Shown here: piece after piece, positions 6,216 through 13,345 of the stretch | Layout of the letters: each line of letters starts with the position of its first letter | Position numbering within the stretch: the first letter of the stretch is position 1 | From: Bacteroidota bacterium | GTDB taxonomy: Bacteria; Bacteroidota; Ignavibacteria; Ignavibacteriales; Ignavibacteriaceae | Assembly (NCBI GenBank): GCA_023433685.1 | Contig: JAEYUD010000074.1 | Location: forward strand, 1 to 14,914 | Length of the DNA stretch: 14,914 nt | Direction: 5' to 3' | Translations under genes and position numbers: made by a program | The notes under the pieces: model-generated | What the model was told of the DNA's origin: nothing | Database searches by the model: none | Seen by the model: only the letters and a program-made list of their open reading frames with translations

Positions 6216-9200
6216 ATGCCTGACAAAAAATCAACTGACAAGAACCACGCTCTGATCAATGGCAACAGCCTCCCGGTAGGCGTGGTCATCTTTGATCTCC
6301 GGTTCCGTGTCACCTTTATCAATCAGACGATGCTCACCTTCGGCATACTCAATGGTGAGATCGCCGATTTTTCAAAAGGTGTCACACTTGATACCACTCC
6401 CCTTTTCGAGAACATTGACCTCACCACTCAGATCAGATCACTGCTCGATGGTATGCCGTTTGAGAAAGAGATCAAACGTATCTCCTCCGGACGCAAAAAT
6501 TTAAGCCTGATCTGCAAAGGTGTGCCTGTTCATAACGGGGATAAGATCACCGGTGGGCTCATATTGGTTGAAGATATTAGAATGATACCTGAAGTGGCAA
6601 TGGAACCCGGATTTAGCCCCTTCCGGTCAGCTGAGATATTAACGGAATTGCTCGATCTTGTCTTCGTCTGCGACAGCACAGGCAAGGTGCTATTCTACGG
6701 GGGAGGGCGGTTATCAAATTATTTCAGCCCCAATTCTGTGATTGCCGGCAAGACCCTCGCTTCTTTGGAAGGTTTTACGAATTACAATCCCGGTTCGCCG
6801 GATGAAGTGGTCACAATTACTAAAGATGGTGTATCGAGTGAGGTGAGACTCCGTTCCGCCGGATTCACAGGTACTGATGGCTCAGAGCTCACCATCATCA
6901 CAGGGGAGGATGTCTCCGCGAACGTAGAGATGATCAAGGCACTTGAGGAGCAGATCAATGAGCTTCGCGATTATTCAATGATAGCTGAAAAAGGGGGAAT
7001 CGCTATCTTTTCTGTCGACAGGGAAAACCGTATCAACTCATGGAGCAAAGAAGCAGAGAAATTCTTCGGGTATAAGAAAATTGAGATATTCGGCAAGAAT
7101 GCCACTTCACTGATAAAACAGTTTCGAAGGTCTCCCAAAGGGGGGATGTTCAGGTCGGCCTACACTTCCCACTCCGGAAACGGCTCCGGTGAGTTCAGAG
7201 TGATCAACTTGCAGGGAAGTATTTGGGTCTTGTGCCGCGACATCTTCGAAGATGAAAAAGAGAAGAGGGAACTGCTGCTGAAAAACAGGCAATACAGCGC
7301 TTTTCTCAACACTTCCAGGGATATGATCTGCCAGTTTGACGGAGAGCTTAATATTCTCAACTCAAACGACAGCTTCGATCAAAAGATCATTCCCGCGGGG
7401 AAGAGGGAGGATAAAAAACTGACAGATATTTTTGCCGGTTACGTGCCTGACCCTGCCCTTATAATGAAAGAGAGCCCGCTGATTATAAACGCGGGCGTGA
7501 ACGACTCCTCCGGCAAGGTCTTTCCCGCCGAGGTATCCTTCGTTTATTTTGAAGATGAAGATCAGATTGTTTCTTCGTTCGCGTGCCTGATAAGGGATAT
7601 CTCATCAGAGGAGAAAACCCAACAGGATATCCTGCTGATGCAGTCGGTATTTGAAGCATCCAACGACGGTATCGCCGTTGAGGAATCAGGGAATCTTATC
7701 TTTGTGAACAACAGCTTTGTCAGAATCTTCGAGTATGAATCAGAACTTGAAATTATCGGTAAACCTGTCGGAAATTTTGTCAGATCCGGACAGCAGGGTG
7801 ACGGAGACACTGTTGAAAGTGAGGGACTGAAAAAAGACGGTTCCTCTTTCACGGCTGAAGTTTCCGGCGCCTCCTTCGAGTTTAATGGAAAAATGTTCGG
7901 CGTACTGATCGTAAGGGATATCACCCATCTGCGCAATGCCCAAAAATTGATCGAAGACTCAGAAGCCAAATACAGAAGTATCGCAGAGAACATCGACGAT
8001 TTTCTGTGGGTTTCCGAACCGGTGGGCGGAATTCTTACCCCCGTCTTCGTGACGGCATCGTTTGTGGCGATGACCGGATATAAAACAACCGAGTTCACCT
8101 ACAACAGCAGGTTCTGGTTCAGGATCATTCACCCTGAAGATATTGACGGTTACTTCTCCGACCTGAAAGACCTTCTTAGAAACAAGTACAAATCAGGCGG
8201 ATCGCTTGAGGTCAGGATCATCACCAGGAACGGCACTTCGATCTGGATAAGAAACAAGATCAGTTTCGTTAGAGAGGGTGACCGGATAGTTAAAATGTTC
8301 GGTCTTGTCTCCGACATTACAAAGCAGAAACAGGCGGAAAATGAGATCAGGGAATCAACAGAAAATCTCAAGAAACTCAACGACGCGAAAGACAGGTTCA
8401 TCTCGATAATCTCGCACGATATGAGAACACCGTTCAGTTCCATTCTCGGATTCACCGACTTCCTTCTCACCGAGGATCTTTCCGCTGAAGAGATGAAGAA
8501 ATATGTGAATTACATTCAGGATTCAACCAAGATCATGCTCAGTCTGGTTAACTCACTTCTCGACTGGACCAGGCTCCAGACCGGCAGAATGAAGTTTGAG
8601 CCTGTAAAGCAGGATCTTCGCACCATAACCAGCAAATCGTTCTCCGCTGTCTCCGGTGCCGCGTTCCAGAAAGATATTGAATTAGCCAACGAAATGCCGG
8701 AAAATGTGGTGGTGTTCGTCGATCAGAACCTTATTCTTCAGGTGTTCAACAACCTTTTCTCAAACGCGATAAAATTCACTCCCCACGGCGGCAGAATCAC
8801 AGCCGGTATCACCGGTAACCTCTCCGGCAGGTTCCTCGAAGTGTTTGTAAGTGACTCAGGCGTGGGAATAAAAGAGAGTGACATCCAGAAAATTTTCCAT
8901 GTCGACAGTAAATTTACCACGCCCGGCACCGCGGGTGAAAAAGGAACCGGACTCGGGTTAAGCCTTGTTAAAGAAATTGTGGAAAAACATGGCGGTGAGA
9001 TAACTCTGACAAGCAAGGTGGGTGAGGGAACACGGTTCACTTTTACAATCCCTGTAGCCTCCTCAAGGATCGCCCTGGTTGAAAGCAGTCCTACTGACCG
9101 TGTTCTTTACGCGAAGATCATTACCAACCTCCTCCCCGGTTACGAAGTGGAGCAGTATAAAGATATTGAAAGTGCCGTAAAAGGGATCACCGGGTCGGTG

Positions 9201-9461
9201 CCTGCCGTTGTAGTAACTGCACATTCTTTTGATGAAAAAACGGGACTCGATCTGATAAAAGGGATCAACTCCGACCCTTCAAGGGCAAAAATCCCATGTA
9301 TTGTCCTCGGTAGCAATATGGGAAAAAGCGAGAATATCGCCTACAGCGAAGCCGGCGCCGAAGCAATTTTTAACAAACCGGTAAATCTTCAGAAATTCAA
9401 AGAAGCCATCCAAAACGCGGTAAAGACCATCTTTACGCTCAAGGACATTATTAAAAGGTGA
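6216..9461 (+). CDS. Cytoplasmic multi-PAS hybrid histidine kinase with degenerate receiver
   Basis: A 1081-residue sensor kinase without membrane segments, so it senses internal signals. About six PAS-like modules are stacked (roughly 12-117, 140-240, 254-350, 362-470, 478-575, 588-705); the last, with WIRNK and a following DIT segment, looks like PAS_3 plus PAC. A short coiled-coil leads to HisKA with phosphoacceptor H734 (ISHDMRTPF). The ATPase domain has the N box (N846-N850, NLFSN), G1 (D880, DSGVGI) and G2 (GEKGTGLGL, 907-915), so the catalytic core is intact. Residues 950-1075 are a receiver-like domain: K1054-P1055 is kept, but the acidic pair reads E956-S957 and the acceptor position is A1002, judged by an ungapped match to the receiver at 4867-5553. 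It therefore probably cannot be phosphorylated. It stands alone; the convergent restriction gene ends 25 nt away with no clear terminator between. Confidence 0.93.
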   Translation: MPDKKSTDKNHALINGNSLPVGVVIFDLRFRVTFINQTMLTFGILNGEIADFSKGVTLDTTPLFENIDLTTQIRSLLDGMPFEKEIKRISSGRKNLSLICKGVPVHNGDKITGGLILVEDIRMIPEVAMEPGFSPFRSAEILTELLDLVFVCDSTGKVLFYGGGRLSNYFSPNSVIAGKTLASLEGFTNYNPGSPDEVVTITKDGVSSEVRLRSAGFTGTDGSELTIITGEDVSANVEMIKALEEQINELRDYSMIAEKGGIAIFSVDRENRINSWSKEAEKFFGYKKIEIFGKNATSLIKQFRRSPKGGMFRSAYTSHSGNGSGEFRVINLQGSIWVLCRDIFEDEKEKRELLLKNRQYSAFLNTSRDMICQFDGELNILNSNDSFDQKIIPAGKREDKKLTDIFAGYVPDPALIMKESPLIINAGVNDSSGKVFPAEVSFVYFEDEDQIVSSFACLIRDISSEEKTQQDILLMQSVFEASNDGIAVEESGNLIFVNNSFVRIFEYESELEIIGKPVGNFVRSGQQGDGDTVESEGLKKDGSSFTAEVSGASFEFNGKMFGVLIVRDITHLRNAQKLIEDSEAKYRSIAENIDDFLWVSEPVGGILTPVFVTASFVAMTGYKTTEFTYNSRFWFRIIHPEDIDGYFSDLKDLLRNKYKSGGSLEVRIITRNGTSIWIRNKISFVREGDRIVKMFGLVSDITKQKQAENEIRESTENLKKLNDAKDRFISIISHDMRTPFSSILGFTDFLLTEDLSAEEMKKYVNYIQDSTKIMLSLVNSLLDWTRLQTGRMKFEPVKQDLRTITSKSFSAVSGAAFQKDIELANEMPENVVVFVDQNLILQVFNNLFSNAIKFTPHGGRITAGITGNLSGRFLEVFVSDSGVGIKESDIQKIFHVDSKFTTPGTAGEKGTGLGLSLVKEIVEKHGGEITLTSKVGEGTRFTFTIPVASSRIALVESSPTDRVLYAKIITNLLPGYEVEQYKDIESAVKGITGSVPAVVVTAHSFDEKTGLDLIKGINSDPSRAKIPCIVLGSNMGKSENIAYSEAGAEAIFNKPVNLQKFKEAIQNAVKTIFTLKDIIKR

Positions 9462-9486
9462 GGGAGAATTGAGAGTGAAGCGGCTC

Positions 9487-10224
9487 TTAACCGGATTTCT
9501 TCGCGCCTGAATTAAATTCGACTATTTTACTCCAGTCGATCGCGCCATCAGTTGTGCAAAACTTAACCAGAAAGTCACGTTGCAGAACTGATATCTTGTT
9601 GTTGTAAGAGGTTAAAAACTCCTCATTCCGCAATTTGGCGTTGTGTCCAAGAGGTTTGATCAAATCTTTGTACAGCATTGGATCACCAGAAATGAATTTC
9701 CAAAATTCTTCTCCGCAGTATTTAAAATAATCCCCTTTGTCAGGACGGTTATCCCTCCCGTAGCAACAGCCATTTACAGCGATCACATTGATGTTTGAAT
9801 TGCTGGTTCTTAATATTTTCTTTGCGGATTTGAAGTCTTGCACCATTTTTTTCATTTGTGAACTGTTCCCCCAGTTCGGGCCGGACTTGATACTAACAAT
9901 ATATTTTATCTCTCCGGATTCAAACTCAAGATCAATCCCCTGAATTCCTGATTTTCTACCCCCGAACACTTGATTATTGACGAATATTGCCAATCCTTCG
10001 AGCCAATCGCCAAAAACCGTCTCCTCATTCGAAGAAATTATTGCGTCCGCAAAACTTCTTACCAGTTCGGCAGGTCCCGGATTCTTTGCCCGGAACAAGT
10101 AGGGGTTTTTCCTGGCAATTATCTTACCGATGTCAAGCCGGTCCAAACTATCCAGTCGCTTCGAGTGAAAAATTGGAATATTGATTTCTACATATTCCTC
10201 AACTTTTGTAAGATCAAGTGCCAT
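9487..10224 (-). CDS. Type II restriction endonuclease, PmeII-like family
   Basis: A 245-residue DNA endonuclease that would cut sites left unmethylated by its partner. I recognise the PmeII-family pattern: FHSKRLDSLDRL (19-30), KKNPYLF-like RKNPYLFRAKN, SSNEETVFGDWLEGLAIFV (64-82), GIQGIDLEFE (94-102), IVSIKSGPNWGNSSQ (109-123), NGCCYGRDN (151-159) and GDYFKYCG (164-171). The catalytic set of a PD-(D/E)XK fold would be E76, D98 and K113; the motif before the lysine reads S-I-K, not D/E-X-K. The ATG lies 2 nt after the stop of the methyltransferase gene, so the two are co-transcribed with the methyltransferase first, an order that lets protection precede cutting. Its base composition looks more A/T-rich than the flanking genes, in line with transfer. 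Recognition sequence cannot be read from this sequence. Confidence 0.85.
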   Translation of the reverse strand: MALDLTKVEEYVEINIPIFHSKRLDSLDRLDIGKIIARKNPYLFRAKNPGPAELVRSFADAIISSNEETVFGDWLEGLAIFVNNQVFGGRKSGIQGIDLEFESGEIKYIVSIKSGPNWGNSSQMKKMVQDFKSAKKILRTSNSNINVIAVNGCCYGRDNRPDKGDYFKYCGEEFWKFISGDPMLYKDLIKPLGHNAKLRNEEFLTSYNNKISVLQRDFLVKFCTTDGAIDWSKIVEFNSGAKKSG

Positions 10225-10226
10225 GA

Positions 10227-11054
10227 TTATCCAAATAAGACTAATTTAGAGGGTTCGAGTTGATCTTTAACCATATAGAAATATTCAGGCAGTATTTCTA
10301 TACCGATGGAATTCCGATCCATTCGTTGAGCAACCTTAACAGTTGTACCTGATCCAAGAAAAGGGTCAAGCACAACATCACCTTCACGGGTGAAGAGTTT
10401 AATAAACCATTCAGGCAGCTCTTCAGGAAAGGCGGCGGAATGGCTTTTATTTGAACACTCTGTTGCCAAATGGAGAACATTCGATGGATAGGCCATCTCC
10501 CGGTTCACCCAATTTGAAATGTTTTTCCCAAAACCACTGCCCACCCTCGAATCATCTCTTCGAAGATCAGTTTCGCTCAAATTACGAAGTCTGGTCTTTG
10601 CCCAATCGCCCATCGGAACCATAACTTCTTCCTGGTACATATTAAATTTTCTGTCTTTGTTGAATTGCAGGAGTCTTTCCCACGCGTCCCGGAATCTGTT
10701 GGGCCACTTACCGGGGTATGAATTCTTTTTATGCCAGATGAATTCTTCAGTCCAAAGCCAACCCTGGTTTCTCATACCAAGGATCAACTCGAGCACATAG
10801 GTGCTCCTTTCGCCACTCACAACTTTTTCTTTAATGTTGAGGACGAAACTTCCCGTGGGTTTCAATACTCTTAGAAACTGTTCACTTCTAGGGAGGAACC
10901 ATTGAACATATTCATCGGGACGGATACCACCATAGGTGGATTTTCGTTGGTCAGCATAGGGAGGTGATGTGAAGATGAGATCAACCGAATTATCGGGTAT
11001 ATCTTTAAGAATATCAAGGCAATCACCCAGATATAGATTTGCAGAAATTTCCAT
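10227..11054 (-). CDS. DNA methyltransferase (N4-cytosine type, beta-class order) of the RM system
   Basis: A 275-residue SAM-dependent DNA methyltransferase. The catalytic motif IV is TSPPY (29-33), the form usual for N4-cytosine (adenine enzymes more often have DPPY). The SAM-binding motif I DPFLGSGTT (240-248) comes after it, and a GIEILPEY segment (261-268) follows; this is the beta-class order. Other family landmarks are YLGDCLDIL (8-16), VLKPTGSFVLNIK (63-75), HKKNSYPGKWPNRFRDAWE (108-126) and SHSAAFPEELPEWFI (214-228), with the target-recognition part between. The length is complete. An in-frame TGA just upstream leaves ATG 11054 as the first start; its ribosome site is weak. The stretch 11055-11219 upstream is A/T-rich with no ORF and no recognisable C-protein gene or box. 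Paired with the PmeII-like endonuclease. Confidence 0.92.
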   Translation of the reverse strand: MEISANLYLGDCLDILKDIPDNSVDLIFTSPPYADQRKSTYGGIRPDEYVQWFLPRSEQFLRVLKPTGSFVLNIKEKVVSGERSTYVLELILGMRNQGWLWTEEFIWHKKNSYPGKWPNRFRDAWERLLQFNKDRKFNMYQEEVMVPMGDWAKTRLRNLSETDLRRDDSRVGSGFGKNISNWVNREMAYPSNVLHLATECSNKSHSAAFPEELPEWFIKLFTREGDVVLDPFLGSGTTVKVAQRMDRNSIGIEILPEYFYMVKDQLEPSKLVLFG

Positions 11055-11219
11055 ATATCATTCTTGCCATTGATTGAATTGTGATAATAAATATTTGCTT
11101 CCTGGAATTTGCTCAAAGATTCAAATTCAACAATGTCAAAATACTAAAAAAAACAAAAACCATTCTACAAAGAAACTGCCCCCGGATGAATATGATCACC
11201 TCAAACTGATGTCGATAAC

Positions 11220-11254
11220 TTTGGGGTCATCCGGTTTGCTCTGATGACCCCAAA
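11220..11254 (-). terminator. Hairpin 3' of the beta-barrel gene, no U-run
   Basis: A perfect 12-bp inverted repeat (11220-11231 TTTGGGGTCATC and 11243-11254 GATGACCCCAAA) with an 11-nt loop starts 11 nt past the stop of the beta-barrel gene. On the minus strand the T-run precedes rather than follows the stem, so it may be a weak terminator or an RNA 3'-end stabiliser. It also lies between that gene and the restriction-modification pair. Confidence 0.5.
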
Positions 11255-11265
11255 AAGAAAAAATA

Positions 11266-11937
11266 TTACAGTTTAAGCCTCAATCCGGCGCTTATGCCAA
11301 CATAGCTGCCGTTTGATTTCGATTCAGTGTAGGTAACCGTGCCATTTGACACGGAAGTGCTCTGGATCGCGAATTCATGTCCGAGAAGTGCATATCTGAC
11401 GTTAACGTCGAGATCGGCGACAACTCCCATACCAATAACAAGACCGGCACCAATTCCTATGTATTGTTTGGTCTCTGAACTTTCAGCGGATCTCATATTG
11501 TATGGATTACCCGGCTGAGGATCAGGAACCCTTGCCTTGATGGTGCCAAATGAAAGACCGAGATTAACCTCCGCGTAAGGCTTTACGAGCGCGGGAAGGA
11601 AATAATAACGGGCGTTCGCCGTAACAGGTATGATGGTGAGCGGAATGTCAAGATCGAGACCGGGGTCTGTGCCTGTGGCTTCTTTATATAGATTGTTGAT
11701 GTATTCATTGTTGAATTTGAAAGTATTGAAACCCGCGGTGGCGGAGATTTCAATCGGTCCGGGGATCGGAAGGATAACAGTAAAATAGCCTCCGTAGCCG
11801 GTTTTATAAAGGTCTCCCATTTCTCCCTGGGGAAGGGCAACATTCGCGCCAACCGCCATGCCAAACTTTGGAATAAGCTGACCGAATGTGGCAGGAACAA
11901 ATGCAAGAACAAAGAGGAGCGTGAAGAGTCGTTTCAT
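11266..11937 (-). CDS. Outer-membrane beta-barrel protein, porin-like (8-strand class)
   Basis: A 223-residue outer-membrane protein. Residues 1-20 are a signal peptide ending FGQ. The rest alternates short polar/hydrophobic strands separated by turns and longer loops: KFGMAVGANVALP, YGGYFTVILPI, IEISATAGFNTFKF, LTIIPVTANARYYF, VKPYAEVNLGLSFGT, KQYIGIGAGLVIG, VVADLDVNVRYALLG and GSYVGISAGLRLKL. The last strand ends in a hydrophobic residue, as barrels recognised by the BAM machine do. Size and pattern fit the OMP_b-brl / OmpA-like barrel group; no enzymatic motif is seen. The ATG has GGAG 5 nt upstream and a TATATTTG element about 50 nt upstream, so it has its own promoter. Cargo or role unknown. 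Confidence 0.88.
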   Translation of the reverse strand: MKRLFTLLFVLAFVPATFGQLIPKFGMAVGANVALPQGEMGDLYKTGYGGYFTVILPIPGPIEISATAGFNTFKFNNEYINNLYKEATGTDPGLDLDIPLTIIPVTANARYYFLPALVKPYAEVNLGLSFGTIKARVPDPQPGNPYNMRSAESSETKQYIGIGAGLVIGMGVVADLDVNVRYALLGHEFAIQSTSVSNGTVTYTESKSNGSYVGISAGLRLKL

Positions 11938-11940
11938 GAG

Positions 11941-11948
11941 TTCTCCGG
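11941..11948 (-). promoter_or_regulatory. Ribosome binding site, CCGGAGAA type
   Basis: The minus-strand leader reads TAATCCGGAGAACTC before ATG 11937, with GGAG 5 nt from the start. The 12 bases TAATCCGGAGAA are identical to the leader of the PEGA lipoprotein. Confidence 0.6.
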
Positions 11949-11986
11949 ATTATGTTGATGATGAATTGATGATAAATTACAGGCGG

Positions 11987-11994
11987 CAAATATA
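11987..11994 (-). promoter_or_regulatory. Candidate -7 promoter element (TATATTTG)
   Basis: TATATTTG followed by C, identical to the element before the small lipoprotein gene and at a similar distance (about 50 nt) from its start codon. A T-run, not a clean TTTG, lies upstream where a -33 element might be. Confidence 0.42.
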
Positions 11995-12031
11995 ACATAA
12001 TTTGATAAAAAAAGGAGACCACAGGGGTTAA

Positions 12032-12062
12032 AACAAAAAAAGCGTGACCAATTTCACGCTTT
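12032..12062 (-). terminator. Rho-independent terminator after the sugar transferase
   Basis: A perfect 9-bp stem (12039-12047 AAAGCGTGA and 12054-12062 TCACGCTTT) with a 6-nt loop. On the minus strand it is followed by TTTTTTTG. It lies 27 nt past the stop of the sugar transferase and separates it from the beta-barrel gene. Confidence 0.85.
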
Positions 12063-12089
12063 CTTGAAAAATAATGACCGGTCAGGGGC

Positions 12090-13214
12090 TTAGTTGCTTC
12101 TCGCCCTCTTTATCAGGATGTTGTTCAGCGCTTTAAAGAGATATTTGATGTCAGCGATAAAACCATATTTCTCGAACTCACGGAGATACCTCTTCTCCGA
12201 GTCGATGATCTCTTCCAGCGTCTTTGGCAGGTCGGCATAGAACGGAGGGAGCAACCCCGGCTTGTGTCTAAGCCGCATTTCCCGCAATTCGTCGTCATAG
12301 AGACTGAGGTAATGCTTGCTTAACGGGCGAACGCCTACCAATTTCAGGTCACCTTTGAAGAAGTTGATAAACATGGGCAGTTCATCTATCCAAAGCTTGC
12401 GCATGATCCTTCCCCAGTATGTCACACGGAAATCATCTTTGATCTTTCCGCCTTCCTGCAGATTGTTCCGGTCAAATAGAAACTTCTGCAGATACTCGGA
12501 ATAAGGGTGCATTGTTCTGAACTTGTAAACGTAAATAACCTTGCCGTTCTTCCCGATCCTTCTCATTTTGAAGAGGGGACCGTAGGATGGTTCTTCGTTG
12601 TACTCGGGATCGGAGATCTTCTTTACCGCAAAATATGTCTGCTCGTTGTACGATTTGTAGTCGACTATCTCAAAGCCACAAGAAACGAGCCTCCCGAGCA
12701 CTTCCGTAAGGGAATAGACACGGTTGCTACCGCCTGTGAAGAAGAAATAGATCTTCCGGGTAACTTTCAACTTCGGGAAAACCCGGTGAAACATAAAGTC
12801 GACGAAATAAACCGGCAGGGCGATCCACTTTTTGTAGCGGTTGAATATTCTTCTGCGCCTCTGGCCAAAAGTCTCGAACGTACCGACAAAAATCCCGTTC
12901 TCGGGGATCTTCCTGTTAACTGCCTCGAAGAACTTGTTAAGGTATCTGATGTGGTTCAGCGAGCGGATATTTACAAAGTCCGCCACCTCATCATCAGAAA
13001 GTGACTCAACATTGAACTTCGATGAAGTATGCAGCACCTTTGTGGAAGGGCTGCTGAGGCTGACGTACTCCCGGATAAATCTTAAAGCCTGGGAGCCGAC
13101 AGTATTGGCTATACGGTAGTCGAGCATCAGATTCTCCACCGGCAATGCATCGCCGAACGAGTTATTGATCTCCTCGTTACGTATCGCGCGGTTGTTAGTT
13201 GAATCTGCACTCAT
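12090..13214 (-). CDS. Sugar-1-phosphate transferase with methyltransferase-like N-terminal domain
   Basis: A 374-residue protein. The C-terminal half (about 207-370) is a bacterial sugar transferase catalytic domain (WcaJ/PglC superfamily), which moves a sugar phosphate from a nucleotide sugar to undecaprenyl phosphate to prime polysaccharide synthesis. Its marks are YGPLFKMRRIGKNGK (207-221), YVYKFRTMHPYSE (225-237), LWIDELPMFINFFKGDLKLV (about 270-289), GVRPLSKHY and HKPGLLPPF. The membrane hairpin that normally precedes GPVFF in this family is absent. Instead, residues 1-200 resemble the second half of a class I methyltransferase fold (LNHIRYLNKFFEAVNRKIPE, GIFVGTFET, SLTEVLGRLVSCGFEIVDY, TYFAVKK), without a visible SAM-binding glycine motif. 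A hydrophobic segment (about 128-146, WIALPVYFVDFMFHRVF) may touch the membrane. No other polysaccharide gene is adjacent. Transferase assignment is firm; the N-terminal role is inferred. Confidence 0.85.
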   Translation of the reverse strand: MSADSTNNRAIRNEEINNSFGDALPVENLMLDYRIANTVGSQALRFIREYVSLSSPSTKVLHTSSKFNVESLSDDEVADFVNIRSLNHIRYLNKFFEAVNRKIPENGIFVGTFETFGQRRRRIFNRYKKWIALPVYFVDFMFHRVFPKLKVTRKIYFFFTGGSNRVYSLTEVLGRLVSCGFEIVDYKSYNEQTYFAVKKISDPEYNEEPSYGPLFKMRRIGKNGKVIYVYKFRTMHPYSEYLQKFLFDRNNLQEGGKIKDDFRVTYWGRIMRKLWIDELPMFINFFKGDLKLVGVRPLSKHYLSLYDDELREMRLRHKPGLLPPFYADLPKTLEEIIDSEKRYLREFEKYGFIADIKYLFKALNNILIKRARSN

Positions 13215-13345
13215 ATTGCTATTAAACGGTAGTTAAAAAAATCAGTCCGGTTACCCGTATATAGTCATAAAAATTTCCGGTACGAAAATCGCTCAAACTT
13301 AAAATAAATCCTATGATAAATGTCACACAAGCGGGCACCCTGGTT

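Noticed and set aside
7562..8098. 178-codon minus-strand frame inside the hybrid kinase gene
   Set aside because: Antisense to well-defined PAS domains; Ser/Pro-rich translation typical of a shadow frame.
9462..9486. Possible terminator between the kinase and the endonuclease
   Set aside because: Only 25 nt, with at best 4-bp imperfect pairing and no T-run in either direction.
12507..13004. 165-codon plus-strand frame opposite the sugar transferase
   Set aside because: Antisense to conserved transferase motifs, no family resemblance, no leader signal.
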